A stretch of 64,000 nt of DNA from Hymenobacter swuensis DY53 (GTDB lineage: Bacteria > Bacteroidota > Bacteroidia > Cytophagales > Hymenobacteraceae), in the NCBI RefSeq assembly GCF_000576555.1, contig NZ_CP007145.1, positions 4,486,501 through 4,550,500 on the forward strand, read 5' to 3'. Within the stretch, counting starts at the first letter, position 1; the number at the start of each line of letters is the position of its first letter. The translations under genes and the position numbers were made by a program. The notes under the pieces are model-generated. The model did no database searches, was not told the DNA's origin, and saw only the letters and a program-made list of their open reading frames with translations. Of the stretch, positions 1 to 9,968 are shown piece by piece.

Positions 1-2
1 CT

Positions 3-1505
3 ACCCTGCTTCTCCTTGCGCAGCCCCGCTGGTTCTGGCCGTTGCTCATCGGATTGAATCTGGTGCTGCACCTGCCGTTTTTTCAGCAGCCGCCCAACAG
101 CGTGCATCTGTGGCGGCAGAGCAACACCATGGCCGTGGCCCGCAACTTCGCCGAGGAAGACATGAACATCCTGCGCCCCCGCGTAGACCGGCGCAACGAC
201 TCAGACGGTGTGACGGGGATGCAGTTTCCTTCCTACGAGTGGGTGGTGGCCCTTAACTACAAAGTATTCGGGCTCCATGAGGCCATTCCCAGAATGGTGA
301 ACTGGCTGATTTTTATGGCGGGGGTAGTCGCTTTCCACGGATTGGTGAAGCTGCTGACGGGTTCCCGGTGGCTGGCCGCCGTGGGCGCCTGGGGCCTTAC
401 CTGGTCCCCGGAGCTGTTCTATCATTCGCTCAATGCTCTGCCCGATGTGCTGGCGCTCAGTGCTTCGCTCTGGGGCCTGTGGTATTTCCTGAAATGGTAC
501 CGGGAGCCCCGGCCGGTCTACTTCACCATCAGTTTACTGGCTACCACGCTAGGCGGCCTCACCAAGCTGCAGTACTTAGTGGTGGGGGTGCCCATTGCGG
601 TACTTGTTGTGCGTGACCTGGTGCAGAGGAAACTGGTGCTGAAGCGGCTGGGGTGGCTGGCCGTGTTTGCCGTAGTAGCAGTAGGCGTACCGATAGCCTG
701 GTACGCGTATGCCTTGCACCTGATCAAGGAATCGGGCCTGACTGATTTCGGATTGGAAGTACGCTCGGCTACTTCTTTGGCCACGGCGCTGGATATTCTC
801 AAGGACAACGTGGTGTCGGACACGCCGGAGCTGCTGCTCAACTTTGCTTCGTTCGGGCTGCTGCTGCTGGGGCTGATGGCCCTGGTGCGGGAGCGAAAAT
901 GGCGTAACTTCTGGTTTCTGCCGATACTGGTGTGGGTGCTGGCCTTGGTGGTGTACCACTTGCTGGAGCTGCGCCAGATGGATTACCACCAGTATTACAT
1001 GCTGCCCCACGTACCAATCCTGCTGCTGCTGGCGGTGCTGGGTGCGGGCTGGCTGTACCGGCAACCCGGGCGCTGGGCGGGGCTGCTGCTGGCCCTGCTG
1101 CTGCTGGCCCAGCCCGTGCTGGCTTTCGTGCGCATTGCCCCGCCGCGCTGGATGCGCGGCCCCCGCGACATTGCCCCGGAGTTTTACTACGAAGCCTCCC
1201 GCCACCAGCTCCGAACCGCCGCCCCCGACTCGGCCCTGTGCATAGTAGGCCCTGATGAATCCGGCTGCATCTACTTCTATTTTCTGCACAAAAAAGGCTT
1301 CGGCTTCTCTGACCGCAACGAGCTGTTCGCCCCCGATTCTATTGGCCAGCCTTACCTCAGCCGCTGCCTCCAGCGCGGGGCCCGCTTCCTCTACACCGAT
1401 GACTCCATGCTGGTAACCGACCCGCGCCTACGGCAGTACAACGGGCGGGTGGTACAGAAAACCGGCCGCTTCCGGGTAGTAGAGTTTCCGGCCGTAGCCC
1501 GGTAG
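3..1505 (+). CDS. Membrane glycosyltransferase, ArnT/GT39-like (5' end cut by window)
   Basis: The frame is open to the window edge, so the true start lies upstream; an in-frame TTG at 42 is not convincing because hydrophobic sequence continues before it. The visible ~500 residues are dominated by hydrophobic helices typical of a GT-C fold polyprenyl-phosphate-sugar transferase. The early stretch HLWRQSNTMAVARNF followed by RPRVD resembles the first periplasmic loop of ArnT/PMT-like bacterial enzymes, which carries the acidic catalytic residue. The C-terminal ~130 residues are soluble-looking. Family knowledge suggests sugar transfer from a lipid carrier on the periplasmic side of the inner membrane; the acceptor cannot be told. 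Other GT-C families remain possible. Confidence 0.75.
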   Translation, partial: TLLLLAQPRWFWPLLIGLNLVLHLPFFQQPPNSVHLWRQSNTMAVARNFAEEDMNILRPRVDRRNDSDGVTGMQFPSYEWVVALNYKVFGLHEAIPRMVNWLIFMAGVVAFHGLVKLLTGSRWLAAVGAWGLTWSPELFYHSLNALPDVLALSASLWGLWYFLKWYREPRPVYFTISLLATTLGGLTKLQYLVVGVPIAVLVVRDLVQRKLVLKRLGWLAVFAVVAVGVPIAWYAYALHLIKESGLTDFGLEVRSATSLATALDILKDNVVSDTPELLLNFASFGLLLLGLMALVRERKWRNFWFLPILVWVLALVVYHLLELRQMDYHQYYMLPHVPILLLLAVLGAGWLYRQPGRWAGLLLALLLLAQPVLAFVRIAPPRWMRGPRDIAPEFYYEASRHQLRTAAPDSALCIVGPDESGCIYFYFLHKKGFGFSDRNELFAPDSIGQPYLSRCLQRGARFLYTDDSMLVTDPRLRQYNGRVVQKTGRFRVVEFPAVAR

Positions 1506-1617
1506 TATCCGTAAAACCGGAGCTGGATCATCACGTCTGTATGACTGCTTACTCAACTCCGGGCGGCTGCTCCTCGTTGGCTACTTTGAAGGTTACCTCC
1601 GCTCTGTTTTCAGCATC

Positions 1618-2349
1618 ATGATTGTGAACCACACGCCCGTTGGCTGGCAGATTATCTACCAGCAGGCTCATGCCCTGCTGGCGGCACAATTGCTTTACCA
1701 GTGGCCTGCATTTCTGCCCACCGACCAGTGGGTGGGCCTGCTGGCCGCCGCCGCCCAGCACGACGACGAGCAGGCCGACTGGACCGGCCACTATGGCCTC
1801 ACGCCCGCCGGCGCACCAGCCAACTTCACCATGAAGGAGTTTTCCTTGGAGCAGGCCACCCGGCTGATGGGCGCGGCCCGTTTCCAGGGCCGCTGGCGCA
1901 GTCTGCTCACCAGTATGCACATGAGCACGCTTTACGAGAGTCTGCGGGGCCAGAAAGCGGAAATTGATGTGTTTCTGGATGAGCAGCTGGCCAGTCAGAA
2001 AACGTGGCGGCGGGAGCTGAAAATCAGGAAAGCCGAAGCTGACCAGTCATACACGCTCCTACATTGGTGCGACCGGCTCAGCCTAATTCTGTGTCGCCAG
2101 GAGCTACCCGAAATGGGCCGGGCCCTGGAAATCTACCACGGCCCTCACGGCCACCGCCACAAAGTAGTTCGGCCCGAGGAAACCGGCCCTGTGCAGGTAC
2201 AGCCCTGGCCTTTTCGAGAGCCACACTTCACGGTGAGCGTAGAGGCCTCGATACTGCACCAGCTGCAGTTTGCAAGTGATGCCGAATTGGCTGCCGCCCT
2301 TCGGGAAGCCCCCATCGAAACGCTGCGCTGGGAGTTGGCGAAAGGCTAA
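1618..2349 (+). CDS. DUF3891 family protein
   Basis: A 243-residue soluble protein with no signal peptide. The opening MIVNHTPVGWQIIYQQAHALLA, the AAAQHDDE stretch near residue 45 and the later LLHWCDRLSLILC segment are typical of DUF3891, whose function is not established. The AQHDDE and HWCDRLS motifs resemble the spaced His/Asp residues of HD-type metal-binding folds, but that is inference. It stands alone: the upstream gene ends 112 bp before, and the downstream neighbour is convergent across an imperfect inverted repeat. Confidence 0.7.
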   Translation: MIVNHTPVGWQIIYQQAHALLAAQLLYQWPAFLPTDQWVGLLAAAAQHDDEQADWTGHYGLTPAGAPANFTMKEFSLEQATRLMGAARFQGRWRSLLTSMHMSTLYESLRGQKAEIDVFLDEQLASQKTWRRELKIRKAEADQSYTLLHWCDRLSLILCRQELPEMGRALEIYHGPHGHRHKVVRPEETGPVQVQPWPFREPHFTVSVEASILHQLQFASDAELAAALREAPIETLRWELAKG

Positions 2350-2350
2350 C

Positions 2351-2455
2351 AAACGTCATGTAGAGGCGGAGCTAAAGCATTTTGTATGCTGACGTCAGGA
2401 TACCACTGCAACATCAGCACGCGAGATGCTTCGGCTCCGTCTCTGCATGACGTTC
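2351..2455. repeat. Inverted repeat R1 (GTCATG family)
   Basis: The left arm (about 2351-2384) and right arm (about 2422-2455) pair imperfectly along roughly 33 bp. The outer ends read AACGTCATG, the same as the ends of the repeats at 9060 and 19902. It fills the gap between two convergent genes and ends exactly at the stop codon of the minus-strand gene at 2456. It may serve as a bidirectional terminator (inferred). Confidence 0.75.
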
Positions 2456-3250
2456 TTACAGTTTTTCGATTGGTTTAGGATTCTGCATGACGCCGGCGGG
2501 CACGTTGCTGAAGGCGGATATGTGGCCCAGCTTGCGGCCGTCTTTGCCATCGGTGCGGTCAGTGGCCAGCATAATGCCGTTGTATTGCTGGTAGCCGATC
2601 CAGCGGCGGCGGAAGGCAGGCTGGGCATCGGTGGCTTTGGGAAAGTAGGCCCACTCTTCCAACAGGTTGGTTTTGGGGTTAATGAGCACCTCGTACTTGT
2701 TGTCGGGCGTTACGCCTACGTTTTTGAAGGTCATGTTGAGCACCTCGGCCGGCTGCCCGTCCATGAACTTACCCGTGTCCTTATAGGTCAGTGTCACACC
2801 CGAGTCCTTCAGCTTGAAGGGCATCAGGAGCCACCAGGAGTTGTTCACCCAAATGGGATACATGCGGCTGAGCAACTTCTCACCATCAGGCGTGGCCGAA
2901 ATGTCGCGGCCGTTGCGGAAGGCTTTGCCCTGCTTGCTTTGCAGGTTGTACACGGCCACTGTGCTGTCTTTCTGCCAGCGAAAGTCACCGGTCTGCTTGT
3001 CCCAGAGTTGGTAGGAGCCATCCAGAAAATCCCAGCCCAGCAGGCGGGTTTGCTGCCAGGCCGAATAGCCGCCCATGGCCAGCATCACCTTGTCGGCCAG
3101 TTGCGTGGCCTTGGCGTCGGAGCCGGCCGCATCAAAGCCCTGAGCGGCCGGGTAGCTTCCTTTGGCGGGTTTGGCGGATTTGGTAGTGGAGGCTTGAGCA
3201 AAACCGGCCAGGGGCAAAGCCGCCAGCGCGGCCACAAGAAGAAAACGCAT
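2456..3250 (-). CDS. Secreted DUF6503-like protein
   Basis: The start at 3250 was chosen because it opens with a clean signal peptide (MRFLLVAALAALPLAGFAQA); the in-frame extension upstream looks like translated non-coding sequence. The mature ~245 residues resemble the DUF6503 / lipoprotein-sorting-like beta fold: a short helix (LADKVMLAMGGYSAWQQ) followed by many antiparallel strands rich in W, Y and D. The probable location is periplasm or outer membrane. The role is unknown; proteins of this shape may bind lipid. Family assignment is by pattern memory, not by search. Confidence 0.65.
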   Translation of the reverse strand: MRFLLVAALAALPLAGFAQASTTKSAKPAKGSYPAAQGFDAAGSDAKATQLADKVMLAMGGYSAWQQTRLLGWDFLDGSYQLWDKQTGDFRWQKDSTVAVYNLQSKQGKAFRNGRDISATPDGEKLLSRMYPIWVNNSWWLLMPFKLKDSGVTLTYKDTGKFMDGQPAEVLNMTFKNVGVTPDNKYEVLINPKTNLLEEWAYFPKATDAQPAFRRRWIGYQQYNGIMLATDRTDGKDGRKLGHISAFSNVPAGVMQNPKPIEKL

Positions 3251-3408
3251 AAAACCAGGGCTAAGAAAAACGGGAATCGGGCCGGGTGTTACCAACAACC
3301 AACGGCCGGGCTTCTCTACGCAAAGCAACGGGAATTGGCTCGTTTCCCCGAACGCCACCGCTAACTGGCCCGTATTAGCAGCAACCTTCTGTCCCGAACC
3401 TCGCGCCT

Positions 3409-4377
3409 ATGGCTACGCATTACAAGTTTTCTGACGTCCTGAACATCCTCAAGCTGACGGCCAGTGAGTTTATGGTCAACAACTCGCTGCGCCACGCGGC
3501 AGCCCTATCGTACTACACCATTTTCTCGCTGCCGCCACTACTGATTATCGTCATCACTACGGCCAGCACTATCTTCGGCACCGAAGCCATTACCGGTCAG
3601 GTGTACGCCCAGATGAAGGGTTTGGTAGGACCCGACGCGGCCAAGTTCATGCAGGACAGCATCAACGAGTTCAACAAGCAGGAGCGGAGCGGCTTCGCGG
3701 CCGTTATCGGCGTTGGCACCCTCATATTTGCCGCTACCACTTTTTTTGTGACGCTCCAAGAAAGCATCAACGACATCTGGAACCTGAAGGTGAAGCCCCG
3801 CAACGGCATCTGGCAGTTTGTGCGTGACCGGCTGCTCTCGTTCGGTCTGATTCTGAGTGTGGCCTTGCTGCTACTTATTTCCTTTGTCATTAGCGCCACT
3901 CTCTCCTTCTTCACTGATTACCTGCAGCGCCTGATGCCGGAAATTACGGTGGTTCTGCTCAAGCTCATTGATTTCAGCCTCTCGCTCTTCATTACCTCCC
4001 TCCTATTTGCCCTGATCTACCGTTTCCTGCCCGATGCCATTATCCGCTGGCGCGACGTGGGCGTGGGCGCCTTCATCACGGCCCTGTTGTTCATGTTGGG
4101 TAAGTACCTGATTGCTTTCTACATTGCTCAGGCTAACCCCGGCTCCACATTTGGGGCGGCAGGCTCGGCTATCATCTTGTTGGTATGGGTCAACTACTCA
4201 GCTCTCATCATCTTTTTTGGGGCCGAGTTTACCCAGGAATTCGCCGACGCCTTCGGCCAGAAAGTACAGCCCAAAGCCCACGCCGTGCGCATAGAAACCC
4301 GCGAAGTGCCCGAAGGCGAAAGCAAGGAGGAAATTACCACGGGCCGTCCCCGCGCCGAAGGCCGCTGGAAGGCATAA
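3409..4377 (+). CDS. YihY/BrkB family inner-membrane protein
   Basis: A 322-residue protein with about six membrane segments. The N-terminal NNSLRHAAALSYYTIFSLPPLL, the middle FVTLQESINDIWN and the C-terminal GSAIILLVWVNYSALIIFFGAEF are hallmarks of the YihY/BrkB (formerly 'ribonuclease BN') family. The last ~45 residues form a charged cytoplasmic tail. Family function is unsettled; transport or envelope roles have been proposed. It is a single-gene unit followed by a strong terminator. Confidence 0.92.
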   Translation: MATHYKFSDVLNILKLTASEFMVNNSLRHAAALSYYTIFSLPPLLIIVITTASTIFGTEAITGQVYAQMKGLVGPDAAKFMQDSINEFNKQERSGFAAVIGVGTLIFAATTFFVTLQESINDIWNLKVKPRNGIWQFVRDRLLSFGLILSVALLLLISFVISATLSFFTDYLQRLMPEITVVLLKLIDFSLSLFITSLLFALIYRFLPDAIIRWRDVGVGAFITALLFMLGKYLIAFYIAQANPGSTFGAAGSAIILLVWVNYSALIIFFGAEFTQEFADAFGQKVQPKAHAVRIETREVPEGESKEEITTGRPRAEGRWKA

Positions 4378-4399
4378 GATGCTGCTTTGTACGACTAAC

Positions 4400-4437
4400 G
4401 CCCGGCTTACCACTGCAGGTAAGCCGGGCATTTTTTT
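4400..4437 (+). terminator. Rho-independent terminator
   Basis: A perfect 11-bp stem, gcccggcttac paired with gtaagccgggc, has an 8-nt loop and is followed by a run of seven T. It lies 22 bp after the BrkB-family stop codon. Confidence 0.92.
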
Positions 4438-4510
4438 GGATAGCTGGTCACTGGATTTTCCTTTTCAGAGGGTGCCGGGGCTGAGGATTTTGCGGTAGTT
4501 TTGCAGCAAT

Positions 4511-5224
4511 ATGAAACACGTTATCCTCCTGCTATTTGCCTGTCTGGCCTTGTGTACCACAGGCCAGGCCACCACCCTCACCGCCGCCGCCGACTCTATA
4601 CGCGGGCAGCAGAAATTTGTGCAATTGGTAACCAATGACCTTTGCGAGCGGCTGCAGGCGGAACAGCAGCGCAAGCCATTCACCAACATTTCTGCCGCCG
4701 ACGCGAAGTCCCTACTGGTGTCGCTGATGCAGACGTCCCTGCTGGCGCACGCCGAGGAAATGAACACGTTGCTGACTGCCAACAAAGCCGGAAACGCGCG
4801 CAAAGCCGGCGAGCAGCTGGGCGTAGAGGTAGTTACGGCCCTGGTCAGCCAGTGCCCGGCCGGCCAGCAACTGATGGTGGGTGCTGTGCGCGATGGGCTG
4901 GGCAGTAAGCTGGCGGTAACCGAGGCCGAGAAGCCTGTGCTACAAACCATAACGCGTGACATTTGCCGCCGCCTCGACGCGGAAAACACTAAAAGTCCCT
5001 TGGCCGCTCGTCCGGCCGCTGAACGCAAGGAGGCATTTTCTACCGCCATGCAGGGCAGCATCCTGGCCAACATGGAAGCGGTAGCCAACCTCTACGGCTT
5101 CAAGGAGTTGCAGAATAACAAAACCATGGAGCAGGCAGGGCAGAAAATCGTGCTGCTGATGCTGGACGAATGCCCCGTGTACCTGCTCCAGTTCAGCATA
5201 GATGAATACCTGAAAGGCAAGTAA
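4511..5224 (+). CDS. Secreted protein with two homologous halves, unknown function
   Basis: A signal peptide (MKHVILLLFACLALCTTGQA) precedes about 217 mature residues made of two tandem copies of one module. Copy 1 (about residues 33-125) and copy 2 (about 140-230) share the order: hydrophobic helix with a Cys (TNDLCERLQAE versus TRDICRRLDAE), a helix ending in an 'M-Q-x-S-L/I-L-A' element (MQTSLLAHAEEMN versus MQGSILANMEAVA), and a last helix with a second Cys (LVSQCPAGQQL versus MLDECPVYLLQ). Each copy therefore has two Cys in equivalent places, suggesting a disulfide per module. I do not recognise the family. Confidence 0.8.
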   Translation: MKHVILLLFACLALCTTGQATTLTAAADSIRGQQKFVQLVTNDLCERLQAEQQRKPFTNISAADAKSLLVSLMQTSLLAHAEEMNTLLTANKAGNARKAGEQLGVEVVTALVSQCPAGQQLMVGAVRDGLGSKLAVTEAEKPVLQTITRDICRRLDAENTKSPLAARPAAERKEAFSTAMQGSILANMEAVANLYGFKELQNNKTMEQAGQKIVLLMLDECPVYLLQFSIDEYLKGK

Positions 5225-5244
5225 CCTGTCCGTTTGCCTGACCA

Positions 5245-5284
5245 CAGAAAAGCCCCCGCAATGTCAGTTGCGGGGGCTTTTCTG
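5245..5284. terminator. Bidirectional terminator
   Basis: A 17-bp stem, cagaaaagcccccgcaa paired with ttgcgggggcttttctg, has a 6-nt loop and A/T tracts on both flanks. It separates the convergent genes ending at 5224 (+) and 5302 (-) and should stop both. Confidence 0.93.
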
Positions 5285-5301
5285 CTTTTATGCCAGCGTA
5301 C

Positions 5302-6378
5302 TTACGCGGCGGCTTCTTCAGGCTTCTGCTTCACGGCCAGCTGCCCGCAGGCGGCGTCAATATCCTTGCCCCGGGAGCGGCGGATGTTGGTTTGCACGCC
5401 CCGGTCGGCCAGGTACTTGTGGAAGGCGGTGAGCTTGTCGTCGGCCGTGTTGAGGTAGTCGGCGTTTTCGATGGGGTTGTACTCGATCAGGTTCACTTTG
5501 CAGGGAATCCACTTCGAAATCTGGAACAGCTCCTCGGCGTCCTGCAGCGTGTCGTTGAAGCTCTCGAACACGATGTACTCGTAGGTTACCTTGCGGCCCG
5601 TGACCTGGTGGTAGTGCTGGAGCGCGTCTTTGAGCGAAGCCAGCGAATTGGCCTCGTTGATGGGCATGATTTCGTTGCGCTTCGTGTCGTTGGGCGCGTG
5701 CAGGCTCAGGGCCAGGTTGGCTTTCACACCGTCGTCGGCCAGCTTCTTGATCATCTTGGCGATGCCGGCGGTGCTCACGGTAATGCGGCGCGGGGCCATG
5801 TTCAGGCCGTCAGGGGCGGTGATGCGCTCAATGCTTTTCACCACGTTGGCGTAGTTGAGCAGCGGCTCGCCCATGCCCATGTACACGATGTTGGTGAGCG
5901 GCGTGCCGTACTGGCTTTCGCACTGCTCCCGGATGCGCACCACCTGGTCGTAGATTTCGGCCGCATCGAGGTTGCGCTTGCGCTCCATGTAGCCGGTAGC
6001 GCAGAATTTACACGTAAGCGAGCAGCCCACCTGCGAGCTGATGCAGGCCGTCATGCGCGTGTCGTGCGGGATGAGCACACCTTCTACGATGTTGCCATCA
6101 TAGAGCCGGAAGGCCGATTTGATGGTGCCGTCGTTGCTGAGCTGGTGGTTCTGCACCGTCACGCCGTTGATGACGAAATGCCGGGCCAGCAACTCGCGAG
6201 TAGCGAGGCTGATGTTGTTCATCTCCTCGAACGTGCTGGCCGTGTTCTTCCACAGCCACTCCAGCACCTGCTTGGCGCGGAACGGCTTTTCGCCGTGCTC
6301 CACCATAAAGGCCTTGAGCTCATCGGGGCTGAGTTTGCGGATATCGCGCTTGGAAACTACGGGCAAGTCAATCATCAT
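5302..6378 (-). CDS. rlmN: Dual-specificity RNA methyltransferase RlmN (23S A2503 / tRNA A37)
   Basis: A radical-SAM enzyme that methylates C2 of A2503 in 23S rRNA and usually A37 in some tRNAs. The 4Fe-4S motif CSLTCKFC follows SSQVG, and YMGMGEPLLN and SLHAPND are classic RlmN signatures. A Cys near the C-terminus (DAACGQLA) fits the conserved Cys that resolves the covalent RNA intermediate; the N-terminal helical domain (FRAKQVLEWLW) is present. A longer GTG start at 6396 exists, but a promoter -7 element (TATCTTTG, 6383-6390) lies between it and the ATG at 6378, so the ATG pair at 6373-6378 is the likely start and the mRNA is nearly leaderless. It is 358 residues, normal for the family. 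Confidence 0.96.
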   Translation of the reverse strand: MMIDLPVVSKRDIRKLSPDELKAFMVEHGEKPFRAKQVLEWLWKNTASTFEEMNNISLATRELLARHFVINGVTVQNHQLSNDGTIKSAFRLYDGNIVEGVLIPHDTRMTACISSQVGCSLTCKFCATGYMERKRNLDAAEIYDQVVRIREQCESQYGTPLTNIVYMGMGEPLLNYANVVKSIERITAPDGLNMAPRRITVSTAGIAKMIKKLADDGVKANLALSLHAPNDTKRNEIMPINEANSLASLKDALQHYHQVTGRKVTYEYIVFESFNDTLQDAEELFQISKWIPCKVNLIEYNPIENADYLNTADDKLTAFHKYLADRGVQTNIRRSRGKDIDAACGQLAVKQKPEEAAA

Positions 6379-6382
6379 GGCA

Positions 6383-6390
6383 CAAAGATA
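6383..6390 (-). promoter_or_regulatory. rlmN promoter -7 element
   Basis: TATCTTTG on the minus strand matches the Bacteroidota consensus TAnnTTTG and ends four bases before the rlmN ATG. Transcription would start at or within a few bases of the start codon. Confidence 0.6.
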
Positions 6391-6465
6391 CGACACCCGC
6401 CGTCGAAGCCCTACGCTTCCGGCCGGGAACGTGCTTTAACCCGCTGAAGATGAAAAAAGTGCCAG

Positions 6466-6665
6466 TGAGTGAGAACTGAGATATGAGAACTGAGAGCTTA
6501 GAAGTTAGAGCATAGATAACAGCAGCGGAGTGTGTGTGTAGGTAAGTGCCAAACTTATGCGTAGCCTGCGCATAGCATGCTCTACTAACTACTCTACTAA
6601 CTGCTTTTTACTTATCCCCTCTACGCTCTAACTTCTAAGCTCTCAGTTCTCACATCTAAGTTCTA
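6466..6665. repeat. Word-type inverted repeat W1 between divergent genes
   Basis: A 28-nt stretch at 6484-6511 recurs exactly in reverse complement at 6625-6652. Each arm is built from short similar words (gagaactgag, agcttagaagttagag). The inner ~110 bp also holds small repeats of ctactaact. The element occupies most of the region between the rlmN promoter and the TPP riboswitch. No open frame of note is present. Confidence 0.85.
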
Positions 6666-6692
6666 CTTCCTTTCTTTTTCCGAATTCCTTTC

Positions 6693-6700
6693 TACCTTGG
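6693..6700 (+). promoter_or_regulatory. Candidate thi operon promoter -7 element
   Basis: TACCTTGG differs from TAnnTTTG at one position and lies about 7 bp before the first paired bases of the TPP riboswitch, where a promoter is expected. No clear upstream TTTG is seen at 19 bp. Confidence 0.45.
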
Positions 6701-6706
6701 CGGCGT

Positions 6707-6786
6707 AAACTTTAGGGGTGTTCTGCCACGGGCGGGACTGAGAAATACCCTTGGAACCTGATCCAGGTAATGCTGGCGAAGGGAAA
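6707..6786 (+). promoter_or_regulatory. TPP riboswitch (THI element)
   Basis: The conserved blocks are in order: a left P1/P2 strand with ggggtg (6715-6720), the CTGAGA box (6738-6743), ACCC, AACCTGAT (6755-6762), and TAATGCTGGCGAAGGGA (6768-6784). These form the pyrimidine- and pyrophosphate-binding halves of a TPP aptamer. It sits directly upstream of thiS and thiC, so it should shut down the thiamine genes when thiamine pyrophosphate is plentiful. Confidence 0.95.
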
Positions 6787-6815
6787 AGTGCCTTGTGTCG
6801 CGTAGCCGAAGCTGC

Positions 6816-6877
6816 GCCGTGCCCCATTGCGGGGGCCGGCCGGCGTGGCGCGGCACCCCTGCTGTTTACGGTTTTTC
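6816..6877 (+). terminator. Possible riboswitch expression platform / attenuator hairpin
   Basis: gccgtgcc (6816-6823) can pair with ggcgcggc (6847-6854), allowing one G-U pair, and an inner gcccc/ggggg stem can also form. About 18 bases later there is a short T-run (gttttt, 6871-6876) before thiS. This could be a terminator that forms when TPP is bound. The T-run is not immediately after the stem, so the call is tentative. Confidence 0.4.
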
Positions 6878-6906
6878 TGTTTCGCCACTTTTCTCAGCTG
6901 GCCTGC

Positions 6907-9046
<2,140 letters not shown>

Positions 9047-9059
9047 TAGAAGCAGAAAA

Positions 9060-9182
9060 AGAACGTCATGCTTCATCTGGCGTCCGCTTGCCGAAGCATC
9101 TCTACCGGGGTATTTCATTAGCAATGCACCGAAGCGGTAGAGATGCTTCGACTCCGCTCCGCTTCGCTCAGCATGACGTTCT
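9060..9182. repeat. Inverted repeat R2 (GTCATG family) with TGGCGTCCGC insert
   Basis: The outer arms read AGAACGTCATGCT on both sides, and inner arms pair GAAGCATCTCTACCG (left) with CGGTAGAGATGCTTC (right). The left arm is interrupted by a segment containing CTTCATCTGGCGTCCGCTTG, nearly identical to the loop of the repeat at 63418. It lies between thiC and thiD in the same direction. Reading through it in frame creates a false N-terminal extension of ThiD. Confidence 0.88.
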
Positions 9183-9195
9183 GAACTCCCACCCC

Positions 9196-9960
9196 ATGTC
9201 CCAAACACTCCGTCCTTACGTTCTCACCCTGGCCGGATTTGACCCCAGCGGCGGGGCAGGTTTGCTGGCCGACTGCAAGACCTTCGAGCAGCTGGGCGTG
9301 TACGGGCTAGGGGCCTGCACGGCCCTTACGGTGCAGAACGACGTGGCCTTTGAGCGTGTCGTCTGGACCACCGAGGCTGACCTGCGCGACCAGCTGCGGG
9401 TACTGCTGACGCGGTTTCTGGTACAGTGGGTCAAAATCGGGCTGACGGAGAGCTTGGTGAAGCTGCCGGCGCTGCTGCGCTGGCTGCGGCAGCTGCAACC
9501 GACGCTGGGCGTGGTGTGGGACCCGGTGCTGCGGGCCAGCGCCGGCTTCGAGTTCCACGCCGGGCCGCCGCCCGCGCTGGTAGCGGAGGCATGCACCGGC
9601 CTGGCCCTGCTCACGCCTAACCGCCCCGAGATGCTGCGCCTCTGGCCCGCCGCCGCCACGGCCGAGGAAGCCGCCACGGCCGTCAGCGCCTTTTGCCCGG
9701 TGCTGCTGAAAGGCGGCCACGCCGAGGGTCCCGAAGCCGTGGACGTGCTGTACCAGCAGGGACGGGCGGTGGCTACGTTTTCGGCCCCGCGCCTGCCCCG
9801 GGGCGAGAAGCACGGCAGCGGCTGCGTGCTGTCGGCGGCCATTACGGCGGGGCTGGCGCGGGGCCTGGCGCTGCCCGAAGCCTGCCGGGCCGGCAAAGCC
9901 TACACCGCCCGGGTGCTGGCCAGCAACGATACCCGCCTGGGCTACCATTCCCTTCCCTGA
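9196..9960 (+). CDS. thiD: Hydroxymethylpyrimidine / phosphomethylpyrimidine kinase
   Basis: A ribokinase-fold kinase that phosphorylates HMP and HMP-P to HMP-PP. Motifs are LAGFDPSGGAG near the N-terminus, LLTPNRPE in the middle and the anion-hole/catalytic KHGSGC near residue 210. The start at 9196 (MSQTLRPYVLTLAGFD) is chosen because the longer frame from 9088 translates the inverted repeat. It is 254 residues, normal for single-domain ThiD. thiE follows after 8 bp. Confidence 0.95.
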   Translation: MSQTLRPYVLTLAGFDPSGGAGLLADCKTFEQLGVYGLGACTALTVQNDVAFERVVWTTEADLRDQLRVLLTRFLVQWVKIGLTESLVKLPALLRWLRQLQPTLGVVWDPVLRASAGFEFHAGPPPALVAEACTGLALLTPNRPEMLRLWPAAATAEEAATAVSAFCPVLLKGGHAEGPEAVDVLYQQGRAVATFSAPRLPRGEKHGSGCVLSAAITAGLARGLALPEACRAGKAYTARVLASNDTRLGYHSLP

Positions 9961-9968
9961 TACCCTCC

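Noticed and set aside
5290..6447. Long plus-strand open frame (385 codons) opposite rlmN
   Set aside because: It is antisense to a well-supported radical-SAM enzyme and has the His/Val/Gln-rich composition typical of shadow frames in GC-rich DNA.
6751..6906. N-terminal extension of ThiS beginning within the riboswitch
   Set aside because: It would translate the TPP aptamer and its platform; ThiS is normally ~65-70 residues starting at 6907.
9088..9195. N-terminal extension of ThiD
   Set aside because: It translates the inverted repeat at 9060-9182; the family start is at 9196.
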